This document shows positions 62,278-64,000 of a stretch of DNA of 64,000 bases, one piece after another. The notes under the pieces were generated by a model. It was not told where the DNA came from, did not search any database, and saw nothing but the letters and a program-made list of their open reading frames with translations. The position numbers and the translations under genes are program-made. Where the stretch lies: assembly GCF_001936615.1 (NCBI RefSeq), contig NZ_MLBF01000008.1, positions 62,001 to 126,000 on the forward strand, in the 5' to 3' direction. The DNA is from Desulfosporosinus metallidurans. Lineage in GTDB: Bacteria; Bacillota; Desulfitobacteriia; Desulfitobacteriales; Desulfitobacteriaceae. Position 1 is the stretch's first letter. Each line of letters opens with the position of its first letter.

Positions 62278-62329
62278 ACAAAACCACCTGTCTTGGGTAG
62301 ATCCCCCCTCCCCAAGACAGGTGGTTTTT
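62278..62329. terminator. Strong bidirectional terminator
   Basis: AAACCACCTGTCTTGGG pairs perfectly with CCCAAGACAGGTGGTTT across a 13-base loop, with T-run. It closes the retropepsin module and the minus-strand permease gene. Confidence 0.92.
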
Positions 62330-62467
62330 CGCAGCTATTCAATTTCATAGCGGTCATGGACTTGCAACTGTAGCCGAAGAATAAGGAACAAGAATCGTAA
62401 TAACATGAGTACTTCCACAGGAACAGCAGGTTAGAAGTAGGCCACCATTTCTGGCGGTTTTTCAAGA

Positions 62468-64000
62468 TTACAGATTGCGCATTTCTTCCACAGCCGGACG
62501 ATGAGAGAGTTTCGTGGTACCCATGACTGCAGCGACGGTAGAAACTAGGGCCGCTCCTGCCAAAAGGACTAAGTAACTCCACGGTAGGGAAAGAAACTCA
62601 GGCGGAGGATCAAAGACGCCTGTCAACACCTTCACGAGCATTTGTGCCACCCCTAAGCCTAGAACAACCCCGAGGACACTCCCTCCAGTTAAAATCAGCA
62701 AACCCTCACTCCAAACAAAGGCGCCCAACTGATTTTTCTTCGCACCCAGCGCAGCGAGTATAGCAAACATACGCCGCCGTTCTGCCAAGCCCAAAGCCAA
62801 GATTAAACCAGTAGAACCTGCCACCAAGATGATGGCAAAAATCAATTCCAAGCGAGTCAGGCCATGCAGATCTATAGCTGTCAAGCTTGAATTAACCGTA
62901 CGTTGAGTTGAATTGATATCCACAACCTTAGTCCCTGGCAAAGAACTGACCACGGTTTGCGCTCGTGCTGCCAGATCGGATGAGCTCCCCTTGGCACGCA
63001 TCAACATGATTTCTGCTACATCCGATCCAGTCTGTTGGCTAAGGTATCTTTGATTCGCCACCAAGAAGGAATCTTTAGGAGCGGTCGGGAATTTCCGCAC
63101 AACCCCCAGAAAGTGAAAGGATACTTCATGGTATTGATGATCCTGAGCATTCTGCAGACGTAGAGTCAGTTTATCACCGAGGTTTAGTTGGTAATCCTTC
63201 GCCGTCTCAGCCGAGACCAGGACTCCATCTGCCTGATTTGCCAACGCCGCCAGTGTCGCCTGAGCATTTCCTCCGACAAAAAAGGCATTTGAAATATTAG
63301 TCGCTTGACCGATCGTTTTCGGGTTTATCCCAAATATATCCTGCAAATCGTTTCCTACATAGACCAGTCGATGTTTCATAGGCTGAACTGCCGCCACACC
63401 GGGCAGAGCGTTCAATTCAGCCAGTTTGCTACTCGGCGGAGAAGCCGTCGTTCCTGTCACCGTAACGTCCGATCCGTTGGTTAATTCGGCATCGACCTTG
63501 GATTGGGCGTTATACGTGGTATTGAAGACCGCCGTCGAAACGGCGAAGGATACCGCTAAAGCCACTAAAATGATCCCTCGGGTGATCAAACCACGTTGTC
63601 GGGATAACGAAGCGGAAACGACACCCGAAAGTCCACGCGCTAAGGGGGTGAGAAGACGAGCGAGTAAGCCACGTCCTCGTGCTAGTCCACCTTCTAGCAG
63701 ACGACTCGCTAACAAAACCGCCCCAATCCACAGGAAGAGTGGCGCAATAAAGGCCTCATAATGAATGGACGTCGTCGTTAACCCTTCCGGGGCTAAAACG
63801 ATCTGATACCCACTACTCGCTGTTCTCCAATACTCCAGCAGGGAAATCAAGAGCACGATGACATCTAAATAAAGCTGTTGCCAAGGCGGCTTGCCTGTCC
63901 TTCGTCCCACAATCATTTGAGCCGAAGCCACTGTGGAATGTCGGATTTCTAACCAGGCGGGATACAAAATTGCGAAAAACGCTAAAAGAAAACCAACCCC
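62468..64000 (-). CDS. FtsX-type ABC transporter permease, C-terminal part (partial)
   Basis: The frame is open to the right edge, so the N-terminus is missing. The visible part has membrane helices near the start, a long extracytoplasmic MacB-like region (SDVTVTGTTASPPSSKLAELNALPGVAAVQPMKHR, shortened: ELNALPGVAAVQPM) and a C-terminal FtsX domain with four helices (LIFAIILVAGSTGLILALG, AERRRMFAILAALGAKKNQL). It is a LolC/MacB-like permease for lipoprotein or lipid extrusion; the ATPase is not in view. Confidence 0.85.
   Translation of the reverse strand, partial: GVGFLLAFFAILYPAWLEIRHSTVASAQMIVGRRTGKPPWQQLYLDVIVLLISLLEYWRTASSGYQIVLAPEGLTTTSIHYEAFIAPLFLWIGAVLLASRLLEGGLARGRGLLARLLTPLARGLSGVVSASLSRQRGLITRGIILVALAVSFAVSTAVFNTTYNAQSKVDAELTNGSDVTVTGTTASPPSSKLAELNALPGVAAVQPMKHRLVYVGNDLQDIFGINPKTIGQATNISNAFFVGGNAQATLAALANQADGVLVSAETAKDYQLNLGDKLTLRLQNAQDHQYHEVSFHFLGVVRKFPTAPKDSFLVANQRYLSQQTGSDVAEIMLMRAKGSSSDLAARAQTVVSSLPGTKVVDINSTQRTVNSSLTAIDLHGLTRLELIFAIILVAGSTGLILALGLAERRRMFAILAALGAKKNQLGAFVWSEGLLILTGGSVLGVVLGLGVAQMLVKVLTGVFDPPPEFLSLPWSYLVLLAGAALVSTVAAVMGTTKLSHRPAVEEMRNL

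Noticed and set aside
1-64000. CRISPR arrays, tRNA/rRNA genes, intact insertion sequences, phage regions
   Set aside because: No regularly spaced repeats, tRNA cloverleaf-like segments, transposase or integrase frames were seen; the YopX gene stands alone.

Overview
The window looks like chromosome of an anaerobic, spore-forming member of the Firmicutes (Clostridia), most likely the Desulfosporosinus/Desulfitobacterium group. This is inferred from gene content, not from any search: a spore-hydrolase-type LysM/GH18 protein, an electron-bifurcating type [FeFe] hydrogenase with its HydEFG maturases, two DMSO-reductase-family molybdoenzyme modules, a sigma-54-controlled CoA cluster, strong AGGAGG ribosome sites and frequent TTG/GTG starts. 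No rRNA, tRNA, CRISPR array or intact transposase was seen.

Layout. 1-10 kb: housekeeping genes (tsaE, tex), two EamA transporters around an amidohydrolase, a GH18 spore hydrolase, a DUF2225 protein and a chemoreceptor. The chemoreceptor gene sits behind a c-di-GMP-I riboswitch followed by a terminator. 10.9-14.3 kb: MATE exporter, aminotransferase, stray phage-type YopX gene. 14.3-17.8 kb: an adenosylcobalamin operon (adenosyltransferase, MeaB-type GTPase, two-subunit acyl-CoA mutase). The mutase carries Phe and Gln at the two positions that separate isobutyryl-CoA mutase from methylmalonyl-CoA mutase. 18.4-25.5 kb: CoA-transferase, SDR, thiolase and GntP permease in one operon, with a sigma-54 promoter and a distant dyad upstream and the sigma-54 activator gene next to it. 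Together these two blocks suggest CoA-level handling of C4 acids (3-hydroxybutyrate, butyrate/isobutyrate).

25.5-30 kb: ECF sigma factor, anti-sigma factor and membrane protein; a divergent PAP2 phosphatase; a PucR-type regulator. 30-37.2 kb: TorD-like chaperone plus A, B and C subunits of a Tat-exported molybdoenzyme, then a second A-B pair with no Tat signal. 37.4-42.9 kb: hydrogenase maturation operon (regulator, hydG, aspA, hydF, hydE) behind a leader terminator. 43.4-47.7 kb: hndA/hndC/hndD-like bifurcating hydrogenase, with a 7-nt tandem repeat inside the operon. 48-49.2 kb: an unusual membrane sensor that ends in a CitB/DcuR-type DNA-binding domain.

49.4-59.4 kb: a duplicated histidine kinase/response regulator pair flanking asparagine synthetase, a beta-propeller-like protein and a DedA fusion with a degenerate PAP2 domain. 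One copy has a deletion in the regulator and abuts a truncated deacetylase gene; the other faces a small secreted protein whose promoter carries 11-nt-phased half-sites. 59.5-64 kb: a DedA protein, a toxin-antitoxin-like pair with a 15-T tract at the toxin start, a retropepsin-like protease with a small partner, and a partial FtsX-type permease running off the right edge. Several families of dispersed palindromic repeats are scattered through the window.
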